From a virus, in IMG/VR virus record IMGVR_UViG_3300019880_000001, positions 1-64,000 of that record: a stretch of DNA of 64,000 nt; one strand, written 5' to 3'. The translations under genes and the position numbers were made by a program. The notes under the pieces were generated by a model. That model had not been told where the DNA came from, searched no databases, and saw only the letters and a list, made by a program, of their open reading frames with translations. Positions 15,957-23,083 of this stretch are shown in pieces (position 1 is the first letter of the stretch; every line of letters starts with the position of its first letter).

Positions 15957-16777
15957 CCGCTCATCCTTTCTTGAAGTACGTGGGCGGGAAGACCGCTCTC
16001 CTTCCCGAGATCCTCGCTCGTCTCCCGAAGAAGATTGGGGCCTACTACGAGCCGTTCATCGGCGGAGGCGCTGTCTTCTTCGCGCTCGCGGTCGAGAGCC
16101 GGTTCAAGCGGGCCGTCCTCGGGGACGCGAACGAGGAGCTCATGAACGTCTACGCGATGATCCGAAAGAACCCGACGCTTCTGATGCGTTTCCTCGGATT
16201 GAGGCACGAGCAAGACGAGGAGTCGTACTACAAGATCCGCGCGCAAGACCCGAACAAGCTGAGGCCGCTCGCCCGAGCAGCGCGCACGCTCTACCTCAAC
16301 AAGGTCGGTTTCAACGGGCTCTACCGGGTGAATCGGAAGGGCGTGTTCAACGTGCCGTGGGGTCGGCAAGAGGGGCGGGCGATCTTCGACGAGGAGAACA
16401 TCCTCGCGTGCTCGAAGGCCCTGGCCGAAGTGAAGTTTGCGGCGTGCGATTTCGAGAGGACCGTCGAGGGGGTGCGCCCCGGAGACGCGGTCTACCTCGA
16501 CCCGCCGTACATTCCTGTCTCGGCCACAGCCAACTTCACGGCCTACGGCGCCGGCGGCTTCGGTCTGGCGGAGCAAGAGCGGCTTCGGGACGTCGCGAAG
16601 AAACTAGACACGCGAGGCGTGCACGTCTTGCTCTCGAACAGCGACACGCCTCTCACTCGCAAGCTCTATCGAGGTTTCAAGATCGAAGAGGTCCAAGCGC
16701 CTCGTCGAGTGAACTCGAAAGCGAGCAAGCGAGGGAACGTGGGCGAGCTCCTCATCTCGGGGAAAAACGCAAAGTGA
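15953..16777 (+). CDS. dam: Dam-type adenine-N6 DNA methyltransferase
   Basis: The 274-residue protein matches D12-class (Dam/DpnM) methyltransferases. Near the N terminus is FLKYVGGKTALLPEIL (the K-Y/W-x-G-G-K motif), then AYYEPFIGGGAVFFAL (SAM-binding motif I), GDANEELMNVYAMI, LYLNKVGFNGLYRVN, and the catalytic motif DPPYIPVSATANFTAYG. Length is usual for the family. The target is likely GATC by analogy, and GATC is common in this window, but specificity is not shown. It could protect viral DNA or time replication. GTG 15953 overlaps the previous stop. Confidence 0.85.
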   Translation: MTAHPFLKYVGGKTALLPEILARLPKKIGAYYEPFIGGGAVFFALAVESRFKRAVLGDANEELMNVYAMIRKNPTLLMRFLGLRHEQDEESYYKIRAQDPNKLRPLARAARTLYLNKVGFNGLYRVNRKGVFNVPWGRQEGRAIFDEENILACSKALAEVKFAACDFERTVEGVRPGDAVYLDPPYIPVSATANFTAYGAGGFGLAEQERLRDVAKKLDTRGVHVLLSNSDTPLTRKLYRGFKIEEVQAPRRVNSKASKRGNVGELLISGKNAK

Positions 16778-16896
16778 TCCGCGCTGTCGTGATAGTCGGC
16801 GGCTTCTTGCTCGCAGGATGGCTTGAACGTTGGTTCGAGCGGCGCGCGCGGGCACGCGCGAGACTCAAGGCACGTCTACCCAGGAGAGTCGGATGA
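16774..16896 (+). CDS. Single-pass membrane peptide, 40 aa
   Basis: GTG 16774 overlaps the methylase stop and the TGA overlaps the next ATG. The 40-residue product has one hydrophobic segment (VIRAVVIVGGFLLAGWLERW) followed by a very basic tail (RRARARARLKARLPRR). The coupling and clear membrane-plus-basic layout support it. It may anchor to the membrane and contact nucleic acid or phospholipid heads. Confidence 0.5.
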   Translation: MIRAVVIVGGFLLAGWLERWFERRARARARLKARLPRRVG

Positions 16897-17069
16897 TCGA
16901 GAAACTAGATACGCCCACGTCTTTGGCCGCCGAACTCCGTGAGGTCGCGAAGGAGCTAGCGGAGTCGGACTTGATCGCCGAACGGAAGATGCGTCTTCAC
17001 GATAAGGCGGAGTCGATACGCATGCGGTACGAAGCTCTCACGTGGGAGCGCACTACGCCGGAGAGCTAG
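16893..17069 (+). CDS. Small helical protein, 58 aa
   Basis: ATG 16893 overlaps the previous stop (ATGA). The product is one charged helical unit (LAAELREVAKELAESDLIAE, then KMRLHDKAESIRMRYEAL), probably a coiled coil. It closes the coupled operon that began at 9030; a 53-bp gap follows. No family recognised. Confidence 0.55.
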   Translation: MIEKLDTPTSLAAELREVAKELAESDLIAERKMRLHDKAESIRMRYEALTWERTTPES

Positions 17070-17122
17070 TGCTCACCGGGTTCGTGTAAACCGACTGAAT
17101 AGAAAAAGGATCGAGGACTCTC

Positions 17123-17710
17123 ATGGAAACAAATAGGCGCAACACTCTACTCAAAGTTGCTTTGTTGATGCTCGTGTTCGTGGTCGCGTTCGTAGCGCAC
17201 ACGGTGAAGGCGAACGGAAACTCGTTGACCGTGAACGGTCGGTGGGCAGGTACGGGGTTCGCCGATCCATCTTTCGACTTCAACAACGATGGCATCGCAG
17301 CTCGCATATTCGATGTGAAAGCGTACGACCAACTCCCGTTCGCTGGACTAGAAGGCGTCGCGGATACTGGGCTGATCAGTGTGGGAACTTGCGGCAGTGC
17401 GAATTCGTTCGAGCTACAACCCTTCGGCAAGATCACGTTCCGAGGCCGTCTGGGCGAAGCGCTTTACGCAGAGGTGGATCCTGCTGCGCCGAATCTCTGC
17501 TTCGAACCAGCCAACCCGAGCGAGGTTCTGACGATTCGTTTCGTCGGCGGCACCGGCATCTACCTCCACGCGACCGGGACGGGAACGATGACGTTCCACG
17601 ACTTCGCTCGGATAGAGAAACCGGTCATGCTCCCCGGTTTTCCGTTTCTAGTTCCAGCCCCGCTCATGATCGACTCCCACGGGGAGTTCGTGCTGCACAT
17701 CAACTTGTAG
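17123..17710 (+). CDS. Secreted or membrane-anchored beta-rich protein
   Basis: The N terminus has a basic start and a hydrophobic segment (VALLMLVFVVAFVAHTVKAN) that is either a signal peptide or an uncleaved anchor. The rest of the 195 residues is beta-strand-rich with repeated G-T-G turns (GGTGIYLHATGTGTMTFH) and two cysteines. The layout resembles the signal-peptide protein at 51274, and both might be small beta-barrels; sequence similarity is weak. It starts a group of small envelope-directed genes. Function not recognised. Confidence 0.55.
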   Translation: METNRRNTLLKVALLMLVFVVAFVAHTVKANGNSLTVNGRWAGTGFADPSFDFNNDGIAARIFDVKAYDQLPFAGLEGVADTGLISVGTCGSANSFELQPFGKITFRGRLGEALYAEVDPAAPNLCFEPANPSEVLTIRFVGGTGIYLHATGTGTMTFHDFARIEKPVMLPGFPFLVPAPLMIDSHGEFVLHINL

Positions 17711-17723
17711 TAGACGAACGACG

Positions 17724-17918
17724 ATGAAACCCTCGGTGGCCGCTGCGTTATTTTTCTTCGGGTGCGTGCCGCAGGCGCGTTCAGAGGAAGATTCCCGGCG
17801 TCTCTTCGTAAGAGACGTCAGCGTGGCGGTCGCCGATTGCGTGCGACGTGGCGCCCCGAAAACGTGCTCGAAGGCCGACCAACTAGCCGCAGCGTACTAC
17901 TCGAAGAGATTCCCATGA
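17724..17918 (+). CDS. Small putative lipoprotein, 64 aa
   Basis: The N terminus MKPSVAAALFFFGCVPQARS has a short hydrophobic core ending in F-G-C, a possible lipobox although not canonical. The mature part is charged with two more cysteines. The C-terminal end is KRFP, similar to the PRFP ends of mini membrane proteins at 34273 and 34497, possibly by chance. It is coupled to a 30-aa membrane peptide. Confidence 0.45.
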   Translation: MKPSVAAALFFFGCVPQARSEEDSRRLFVRDVSVAVADCVRRGAPKTCSKADQLAAAYYSKRFP

Positions 17919-18007
17919 AAAGAGTTCCGACTTCCGCCCTCGTAGTAATCACCACCGTCGTCTTCGTCGCGATCGGCTACTGCGCCGCCTTTTTGATCCA
18001 GCTCTAG
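17915..18007 (+). CDS. Membrane micropeptide, 30 aa
   Basis: ATG 17915 overlaps the stop of the putative lipoprotein (ATGA). The 30-residue product is almost entirely a membrane helix (SALVVITTVVFVAIGYCAAF) with two basic residues at the N end. A lipoprotein coupled to a membrane micropeptide recalls lysis gene pairs, but no specific family is identified. Confidence 0.4.
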   Translation: MKRVPTSALVVITTVVFVAIGYCAAFLIQL

Positions 18008-18017
18008 AGGCCGGCCG

Positions 18018-18221
18018 TTGAAGATTCGACGCGACACCGACTCCGACGCCATCTGCATCGAACTTTCGGGCGCTGAGGCCCGCGTGTTGCTCGATGAGCT
18101 CTCGGACGTGCGCGGAGGGGCTCGCTTACCGAAGTTGAAACAGGTGTGCCTGGGGCTTGCTACGCTGTTGGTGCCCTTCGAGCCTCAGCGGAAACTGTCG
18201 GTGGTAGGGAAGAAGCTCTAG
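18018..18221 (+). CDS. Hypothetical protein, 67 aa, TTG start
   Basis: The frame begins at TTG 18018; no ATG or GTG is better placed. The 67 residues include IELSGAEARVLLDELSDVRG and a Leu-rich helix (LKQVCLGLATLLVPF). It sits between envelope-protein genes with a 10-bp gap upstream. Real coding is plausible but not certain. Confidence 0.4.
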   Translation: MKIRRDTDSDAICIELSGAEARVLLDELSDVRGGARLPKLKQVCLGLATLLVPFEPQRKLSVVGKKL

Positions 18222-18258
18222 CCGTCCGACGTACCAGAGAGACAGGAGACACGTTCCC

Positions 18259-18852
18259 ATGAAGACCACCCTTTCGGCTCTCGTAACCCTTGTACTGTTC
18301 GGTTGCGGCGGAGAGTCGTTCACTGGGTTCACCCACGGCGATCCAACGACAGCGGACGCCGATTCGACAACCCCGGCGGACGGCGGGTTCGACGTGAAGG
18401 CCGCTGGCGGGAGCGCAGGGCAGCCCGAAGAGGATGATGGGGGGCTACCGAACGGATCAGGTGGCGCGGGAGGCACCGTCTCGACTGGCGGCTCCACGTC
18501 GGCCGGTTCAGGTGGAGTGCTCGGCACGGGCGGAGCCACGACGTGCGCGCTCGTCACACACACCAACGGCATCGGACAGACCTGGCAGGACTGCGTGCCG
18601 ATCAACACCTACGATCTGAACCAAGCGATGCGGGCGTGCGAGAAGTCCGGCGCGGCGCACTGCACCAACAATGGTTCAATTTGCGGTGGCACGTACGTGG
18701 TGTGCGGGTACGACGAGCCTCGGCAGAGCATTTACGGTGGCTGTTGGGGCTACTACGGCGCCTACATCGCCGGCTTCGTCAGTTCCGTGGCACTCAACGG
18801 CGGCGGTTCGTGCCCCAACGCCAACAGTGAAACCAGCCGACCGTGGGGGTGA
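18259..18852 (+). CDS. Secreted lipoprotein with Gly/Ser spacer
   Basis: The signal sequence TTLSALVTLVLFGCGGES ends in a lipobox (L-F-G-C), predicting lipid attachment to Cys16. A long low-complexity spacer (SGGAGGTVSTGGSTSAGSGG) separates the anchor from a C-terminal Cys-rich domain with several cysteine pairs (CTNNGSICGGTYVVCGYDE, CWGYYGAY). The spacer style is typical of Myxococcota surface lipoproteins, which supports a myxobacterial host. A good Shine-Dalgarno (AGGAGA) precedes ATG 18259. In a virus it might act in superinfection exclusion or host-surface alteration; inference. Confidence 0.65.
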   Translation: MKTTLSALVTLVLFGCGGESFTGFTHGDPTTADADSTTPADGGFDVKAAGGSAGQPEEDDGGLPNGSGGAGGTVSTGGSTSAGSGGVLGTGGATTCALVTHTNGIGQTWQDCVPINTYDLNQAMRACEKSGAAHCTNNGSICGGTYVVCGYDEPRQSIYGGCWGYYGAYIAGFVSSVALNGGGSCPNANSETSRPWG

Positions 18853-18927
18853 CTTCCACCCTCGAAACACGCGAAAAACGACTGGGGCGGAAACCAATGT
18901 TGCTCGTCGCGGCGTGTGCGTGGCAAC

Positions 18928-19335
18928 ATGTGGAACATGCTCGCAACAGGCTTGGAGTTCGCGCCCGGAACGACCGACGAATGCAAGAAGCTGGTCACAA
19001 GGCTCGTTCAACCAGGTGAGATCTTCGGGGCGTACCGTCACGCGCGGAATCAGTTCCGAAGCGGCGACATCGTGCTCACGATCTCGGAGCAAGACCCATC
19101 TGGGTTCCAAGCGGAGCCACGCACCGCATACGTCAAGCGAATCCGTGACGTGAACACGAAAGTGCCGCTGCTCATGCGTGGGCTCGCAGAGAAATCGGCG
19201 CACAGCATCTCCAAACTCCCGTTCGAATCGGACGCGCTGTGGCTCATCATCGCGCGCGGGCCGCAGGCAGTGCCGGTCATGTGCGTGATTTTCGCGGTGC
19301 CGTACGAGACGACCGCCGTCGCGTCACCGAACTGA
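18928..19335 (+). CDS. Hypothetical protein, about 135 aa
   Basis: Several starts are possible (GTG 18916, ATG 18928, ATG 18937); ATG 18928 is taken. The protein is an alpha/beta mix with IFGAYRHARNQFRSGDIVLT and LWLIIARGPQAVPVMCVIFA, the latter hydrophobic enough to be buried or membrane-associated. No family recognised. The 75 bp between the lipoprotein and this start hold nothing notable. Confidence 0.5.
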   Translation: MWNMLATGLEFAPGTTDECKKLVTRLVQPGEIFGAYRHARNQFRSGDIVLTISEQDPSGFQAEPRTAYVKRIRDVNTKVPLLMRGLAEKSAHSISKLPFESDALWLIIARGPQAVPVMCVIFAVPYETTAVASPN

Positions 19336-19357
19336 GTCTGGAAAAGGACGGAAGACG

Positions 19358-19612
19358 ATGTCGAACGCAAAAACTGGAGTCTGGAGCGCCATCGGCGCGG
19401 TACTCGGTGGGGCTGCGGGCGTGGCGGCGGGCAACTACGCCGCGCAAATGCGTCCTCGAGTTCGGTACGCGAACGCAGGCCGGAAGCGCAGTCGAGGCCA
19501 GGCCGTCGAAGACGCGATGGTGATGGGCGGCGCCGCTGGCGCTGCGGTCGGCGCGTTCCTCGGTGGGACCATCGCCGGCGAAGACCCCCCTCCGCCGCAG
19601 CTCAAGCGATGA
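19358..19612 (+). CDS. Glycine-zipper membrane protein, 84 aa
   Basis: Two Gly/Ala-rich helices (GAVLGGAAGVAAGNYAAQ and MGGAAGAAVGAFLGGTIAGE) flank a basic loop (RYANAGRKRSRGQAVE). The repeated small-residue spacing is the glycine-zipper pattern of membrane-associating hairpins, like the mini proteins at 34273-34945. ATG 19358 follows an AAGGAC Shine-Dalgarno-like site. It may belong to an internal virion membrane; inference. Confidence 0.55.
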   Translation: MSNAKTGVWSAIGAVLGGAAGVAAGNYAAQMRPRVRYANAGRKRSRGQAVEDAMVMGGAAGAAVGAFLGGTIAGEDPPPPQLKR

Positions 19613-19764
19613 ACTGGCTGCTCGGGGCGCTTCGAGGCGTCTCGATCTCAGGGTTCCGGTCGAGTCACCACTGGACGGCGCTCGCTTGGGCGGAGCTCAA
19701 CGCGGCAAGCGCGGCGGGCGCTTCGGTGGCGGCGGCAAGCTCGGGTCGCGGCGGGAATCGTTAG
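19609..19764 (+). CDS. Possible small protein, 51 aa
   Basis: ATG 19609 overlaps the previous stop (ATGA), and the frame runs 51 codons to TAG 19762-19764. The product (MNWLLGALRGVSISGFRSSH then Ala/Ser-rich sequence) overlaps the 3' end of the convergent minus gene by 68 bp. The coupling favours it; the overlap and poor composition do not. Confidence 0.3.
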   Translation: MNWLLGALRGVSISGFRSSHHWTALAWAELNAASAAGASVAAASSGRGGNR

Positions 19765-20185
19765 GGCCCAAGCCCGGAACAACCAGTTCCAGCAACTCAC
19801 GAACCCCCGTCGGAGCCTCGTCCCACTCTATAGGACGATCCGAGCGGCCTCGGTTGATGTGCCCGCGCAGTAGCAAGCTTGCAGTCCGACGCGCGTCTTC
19901 GATTCGAGCTATTCGTTCGTCGCTGAGTTCGCCCTCGAACCTCTCTCGTTGCTTGTCGAGCTTGTCACCGAGGCTTGCGGTTACAGCTTCTTTGGAGGCT
20001 TGCAGCGCTTCGTACTGCTTCTTCTGTTCTTCGATGCGAGCCTCGAGCGCGCCGACTAGCTTCGCGTCTTTCCCGCGCATCATGCCCCACACCGCGCCGA
20101 CGCCGGCGACCGCCATCGTGAGCAAGTATGGCCCTATTCCATGGGTCAGGTCTTGCGCCACGTTCGGTGGAGGCGTGTCGATCAC
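19697..20185 (-). CDS. Membrane-anchored coiled-coil protein, 162 aa
   Basis: One N-terminal membrane helix (GPYLLTMAVAGVGAVWGMMR) is followed by a long charged helix (residues about 40-100, KLVGALEARIEEQKKQYEAL and onward) that should form a coiled coil, then a Pro/Arg-rich tail. It is the last gene of the minus-strand membrane operon (22796 to 19697). The layout resembles phage Rz-like i-spanins and also generic scaffold proteins; no partner is identified. Confidence 0.55.
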   Translation of the reverse strand: MIDTPPPNVAQDLTHGIGPYLLTMAVAGVGAVWGMMRGKDAKLVGALEARIEEQKKQYEALQASKEAVTASLGDKLDKQRERFEGELSDERIARIEDARRTASLLLRGHINRGRSDRPIEWDEAPTGVRELLELVVPGLGPNDSRRDPSLPPPPKRPPRLPR

Positions 20186-20655
20186 TCCGGTTCAGGCTCC
20201 GGTAACGTTGCTGGGGGGATGGCTGGAGCGCTGATCCCAAGGTGCTGCTCGATCATGGCGAGCCTGATGCTTAGCGCTTGCTGCTCTGTCGAAAGCTTGT
20301 GCGAGCGGTTCCGAAGCTGACGAAGCCACTTGGCGTGTTCGTCGCCGCGTTTCGCCTCGTCACGAATCAGTTTGGCGTGCTCGTCTCCACGTTGTGTTTC
20401 TCGTTGGTAGTGCTCCGCGATCATGCTTCTGATGTCGTGCACCGCCAACAAGATGCGCTCGTCTCGCTTGTCGATCTGTCCGATCAAGTCCTGACGAAAG
20501 TGACCGAAAACTTCGAGTACGTCTTCCACGCTGGGGGATTTGATCGGTTGGGTCTTCCCGAAACTTTCGGGAGCAGGAACTCCGGCCTCAGTTGTGCGCT
20601 CCCACGGCGGCGGAACCATCTCTTCGATCGAGTCGGGGACGTGTTCGTCGCTCAT
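20182..20655 (-). CDS. Helical protein, 157 aa, coiled coil
   Basis: ATG 20655 overlaps the stop of the preceding gene (ATGAG). After a proline-rich N terminus the protein is mostly helical, with a repeated GDEHAK element (GDEHAKLIRDEAKRGDEHAK) inside a long coiled coil, and a Pro/Glu-rich end. Coupled on both sides within the membrane operon. Function unknown; probably a soluble or peripheral partner of the membrane proteins. Confidence 0.55.
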   Translation of the reverse strand: MSDEHVPDSIEEMVPPPWERTTEAGVPAPESFGKTQPIKSPSVEDVLEVFGHFRQDLIGQIDKRDERILLAVHDIRSMIAEHYQRETQRGDEHAKLIRDEAKRGDEHAKWLRQLRNRSHKLSTEQQALSIRLAMIEQHLGISAPAIPPATLPEPEPE

Positions 20656-21488
20656 GTGTGGCTCGGCTCGATCTGCTGCTTGCGGGGTACGTAATAGACG
20701 ATGAGCGCGCCAACAACCAGCGCGGCCGTGCCTGCGGCGGCGATCCCAGCCCAGTGGAGCGTTTTGGGTAACCCCTTCGCGGTTTCGGTGAGCCCTACGG
20801 TAGTGGCTTCTACCATATCGTGTACTTCTCCGAGCAGCTCGCCTGCGGAGTAGCCGATGAGTTCGATGACACCCTTCGTGGAGATGTAGGACCCCTCGAT
20901 GCGCGCGCGGATCTCCTGTTGGAGGCTGAACGATGGCACGTCCGGGAGATGCAACGGGATGTTCCAGAGCTTCGAGAGCGCGATCAGCTCTTGCGTGTAG
21001 GGGCCGCCGACGCGCATGACGACGTCTTGGTGCCACTTGAGCATCGACGACGCGCCGGCAAGGAGATCGGCGCTCGACTTGTCCTTCCAGGCATTCCACT
21101 GCGTCAGGATGCCGCCCGGGTCCGTGTTGCTCGTACGAATGCGCGCGAGCGACAACGAGGAGCAAAACTCCTGGTTCGCGCTCGGGGGGATCTGAGCTTT
21201 GGTGAAGATGCCCGGCGGACACTGTTTCGTGTCCGGTAGGCTCTCGAGGAGGTCGGCCAAGTTCCGCCAGAGCGCGAGCTGCGCTCCGATGTACGGGTCC
21301 CACTCTTGCCGGTACGCGAGCAAATCTCCGACGTCGCCGACCCCGACGCCACTCAGCCCCGAGTTGAGCGACGGATCGAGCGCGATGACGCGACGGCCGC
21401 CGTAGTAGATCCCCTCTGGTCGGATGATGGGGCACTCTCCGAGCCCCAACACCGGACGGCCACCGAAGGAAACGGTTTCGTTGATCAT
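20652..21488 (-). CDS. GFGDE-motif membrane protein, 278 aa
   Basis: The N terminus MINETVSFGGRPVLGLGECP carries the G-x-P-x-x-G-[FL]-G-[DE] motif shared with genes at 21485, 21664 and 45255; a second related turn follows (IYYGGRRVIALD). The middle is helical (YIGAQLALWRNLADLLES, with Cys residues) and the C terminus has a membrane segment (AGIAAAGTAALVVGALIVYY) and a short basic tail. I infer an internal face with the motif on one side of a membrane and the short tail on the other. The 278 residues otherwise match no known family. Starts at ATG 21488, overlapping the upstream stop. Confidence 0.55.
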   Translation of the reverse strand: MINETVSFGGRPVLGLGECPIIRPEGIYYGGRRVIALDPSLNSGLSGVGVGDVGDLLAYRQEWDPYIGAQLALWRNLADLLESLPDTKQCPPGIFTKAQIPPSANQEFCSSLSLARIRTSNTDPGGILTQWNAWKDKSSADLLAGASSMLKWHQDVVMRVGGPYTQELIALSKLWNIPLHLPDVPSFSLQQEIRARIEGSYISTKGVIELIGYSAGELLGEVHDMVEATTVGLTETAKGLPKTLHWAGIAAAGTAALVVGALIVYYVPRKQQIEPSHT

Positions 21489-21667
21489 CGTTTTTTCTTC
21501 TTTCGAACCTTGTGCGCGACCTCTTCGATGGCCCATCCGGCTGCCGCGCTCACAACGCTCGATGCGATCAACATCGGCCACGGTGACGCCGTCTTCGTGG
21601 TCGGCGGTGAAGGATCGGAGCTTTCACCGAAACCGACTACGGGATGGCCGCCGTAGTGGACGATCAT
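21485..21667 (-). CDS. Small GFGDE-motif membrane protein, 60 aa
   Basis: ATG 21667 overlaps the upstream stop. The 60 residues start MIVHYGGHPVVGFGESSDPS, a clear copy of the shared motif, then a membrane helix (WPMLIASSVVSAAAGWAIEE) and a very basic tail (KVRKKKKR). It shows the minimal form of the family: motif, linker, one helix, basic tail. Confidence 0.6.
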   Translation of the reverse strand: MIVHYGGHPVVGFGESSDPSPPTTKTASPWPMLIASSVVSAAAGWAIEEVAHKVRKKKKR

Positions 21668-22380
21668 GACTTGTCTCGCGCCCACGCCTTGAACATCATG
21701 AGCACACCCATCTCTGGGATGCCTGCGGTTGGTATTTCGGCCACGGACGTCAACGGTGCGGTTACGGGCGCGTCGACCATGTAGCGGTACGCACCAGGAC
21801 CGAGATCATCGTCTTCTGGCCAGTTGGGTGGAAGCAAAGATCCTGGCGGGTACGCGACGGCGTTCAGCTCCGGCTTCGTCGCTGCCGCCGCCTCGAACAT
21901 GCGACTGCCTTGGGCGATGAACTCCGGCGGGAGCGGTATGCCGCTCATCCCTGCGACTGCGACGGCGATCCGTTGTCCGGCTTTGACGGTGCTGTTCGCT
22001 TGGACTGGCTTCCACCCCGACGCCGCCGGCGACGGTGCCGGTGTCGGCACTGGTGTTATCGGTACGGGTGACGGAGAGACTGTCGCCGCCGGCGTCGTCG
22101 ATGTGGGGTTGGCTGCGCGCTCTTTCTTCGCAGCGGTGTTGACGATGTGCATGCCGACAGCGGCTCCGGCTATTACGCCCCCGAAGCCGCCTACGATCGC
22201 GCCGGCAGCCGTTCCGACGCCCGCTTTGATCATTTGCCCGACAACGGTTCCGCCGATCACACCCACGACGAGTCCGACAGCCGGCGCGACGATTATCCCC
22301 TCGAGCAGCGCCTTCTCTCCTTCTTCGTCGCCGAAACCGACAACCGACACACCGTTGAGAGAAATTCGTTCGTGCATCAT
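21664..22380 (-). CDS. GFGDE-motif glycine-zipper membrane protein
   Basis: ATG 22380 overlaps the upstream stop; MMHERISLNGVSVVGFGDEE shows the shared N-terminal motif. Residues 30-85 form long Gly/Ala/Val membrane segments (GLVVGVIGGTVVGQMIKAGV, AAGAIVGGFGGVIAGAAVG). After a Pro/Thr linker a ~100-residue domain begins with VKAGQRIAVAVAGMSGIPLP. 238 residues in all. The glycine-zipper hairpin plus soluble domain fits a membrane pore or virion-membrane protein; inference. Confidence 0.55.
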   Translation of the reverse strand: MMHERISLNGVSVVGFGDEEGEKALLEGIIVAPAVGLVVGVIGGTVVGQMIKAGVGTAAGAIVGGFGGVIAGAAVGMHIVNTAAKKERAANPTSTTPAATVSPSPVPITPVPTPAPSPAASGWKPVQANSTVKAGQRIAVAVAGMSGIPLPPEFIAQGSRMFEAAAATKPELNAVAYPPGSLLPPNWPEDDDLGPGAYRYMVDAPVTAPLTSVAEIPTAGIPEMGVLMMFKAWARDKS

Positions 22381-22796
22381 GACGCGCGTCTCCAGTGAAC
22401 CAATGTGGCAGTGGTCCCTACGGCGAGGCTGATCACCGTGAGGACACCGATCGTGCGGTCCAAACCCGAGCCGGACGGCGGAGCGATACCAGCCCCCTCC
22501 GACGTCCCGCCCGGGAGGTAGATGCCTGCGCTTCGGAAGCAACCCTGCACGAAGTCATTCTTCTCGTCGCGGCCCCAAGCGCGCGGCTCGACACGAATGA
22601 GCGTCGTGACGCCGGGGAGCGGGTAGCTCTCGGTCGCTCCGAGCGGCACGGAAGGATCGGCGACGATGGCTTTCGCGCGCTGCGCTAGAGCGTCCGGAAT
22701 CGGACCGTCTGCGTCAGACCACGTGCGCCACCCATCCGGGGTCGGTACGACCGGACACTGAGCTGCAAGCTGGGATCCGGCGCCGAATTGGGCCAT
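22377..22796 (-). CDS. Membrane-anchored protein, 139 aa
   Basis: First gene of the minus operon. It starts MAQFGAGSQLAAQCPVVPTP, has a soluble body with WRTWSDADGPIPDALAQRAK and two further cysteines, and ends in one membrane helix (IGVLTVISLAVGTTATLVHW) with a basic RRAS tail. This C-tail-anchored topology recurs in the proteins at 27021, 34942 and 35655. No catalytic motif recognised. Confidence 0.55.
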   Translation of the reverse strand: MAQFGAGSQLAAQCPVVPTPDGWRTWSDADGPIPDALAQRAKAIVADPSVPLGATESYPLPGVTTLIRVEPRAWGRDEKNDFVQGCFRSAGIYLPGGTSEGAGIAPPSGSGLDRTIGVLTVISLAVGTTATLVHWRRAS

Positions 22797-22821
22797 CCCA
22801 GGTTAGAGTACGCGCAACGCC

Positions 22822-22851
22822 TTGACACGTCTACTCGCAGGGGCGTAAGTA
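22822..22851 (+). promoter_or_regulatory. Sigma-70-like promoter for RHH operon
   Basis: TTGACA at 22822-22827 and TAAGTA at 22846-22851 are separated by 18 bp, close to the bacterial consensus. They face the plus gene at 22880 and lie in the divergent gap after the minus-strand start at 22796. This is the best conventional promoter in the window. Confidence 0.55.
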
Positions 22852-22863
22852 TACCCAAGGGTA
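22852..22863. promoter_or_regulatory. Inverted repeat TACCC-AA-GGGTA, candidate operator
   Basis: A perfect 5-bp inverted repeat with a 2-bp centre lies directly after the -10 box, where transcription would start. A related GGTAACC sits at 22882. The first gene downstream encodes a ribbon-helix-helix protein, and RHH repressors bind short inverted or direct repeats, so autoregulation is likely; inference. Confidence 0.45.
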
Positions 22864-22879
22864 AACGACGGCGAAACGG

Positions 22880-23083
22880 ATGGTAACCCCTGTGAAGATT
22901 CCGACGAAAACCAGATTCGTAGGACTCAAATTTACCCCCGAGCAGCACCGCGAAATAGCGGAACGTGCTGGTCATTCTGGGATTCACTTGAGCGCTTGGA
23001 TGCGATCGATTTTAGTCCAGGCTGCCAACCAGAAGCCACGCAAGGGGTATCTTCGTATTCGCGAGCCAGACGGAGCGACCTGA
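22880..23083 (+). CDS. Ribbon-helix-helix DNA-binding protein, 67 aa
   Basis: The 67-residue protein has the RHH layout: a short strand (TRFVGLKFTPEQ), helix A (HREIAERAGHSG) and helix B (LSAWMRSILVQAANQ). The pattern is close to MobC/Arc-like families. It follows a good promoter with an overlapping inverted repeat, so it is likely an autoregulated transcription factor for the 22.9-26.9 kb operon, and possibly for the divergent membrane operon as well. Confidence 0.65.
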   Translation: MVTPVKIPTKTRFVGLKFTPEQHREIAERAGHSGIHLSAWMRSILVQAANQKPRKGYLRIREPDGAT

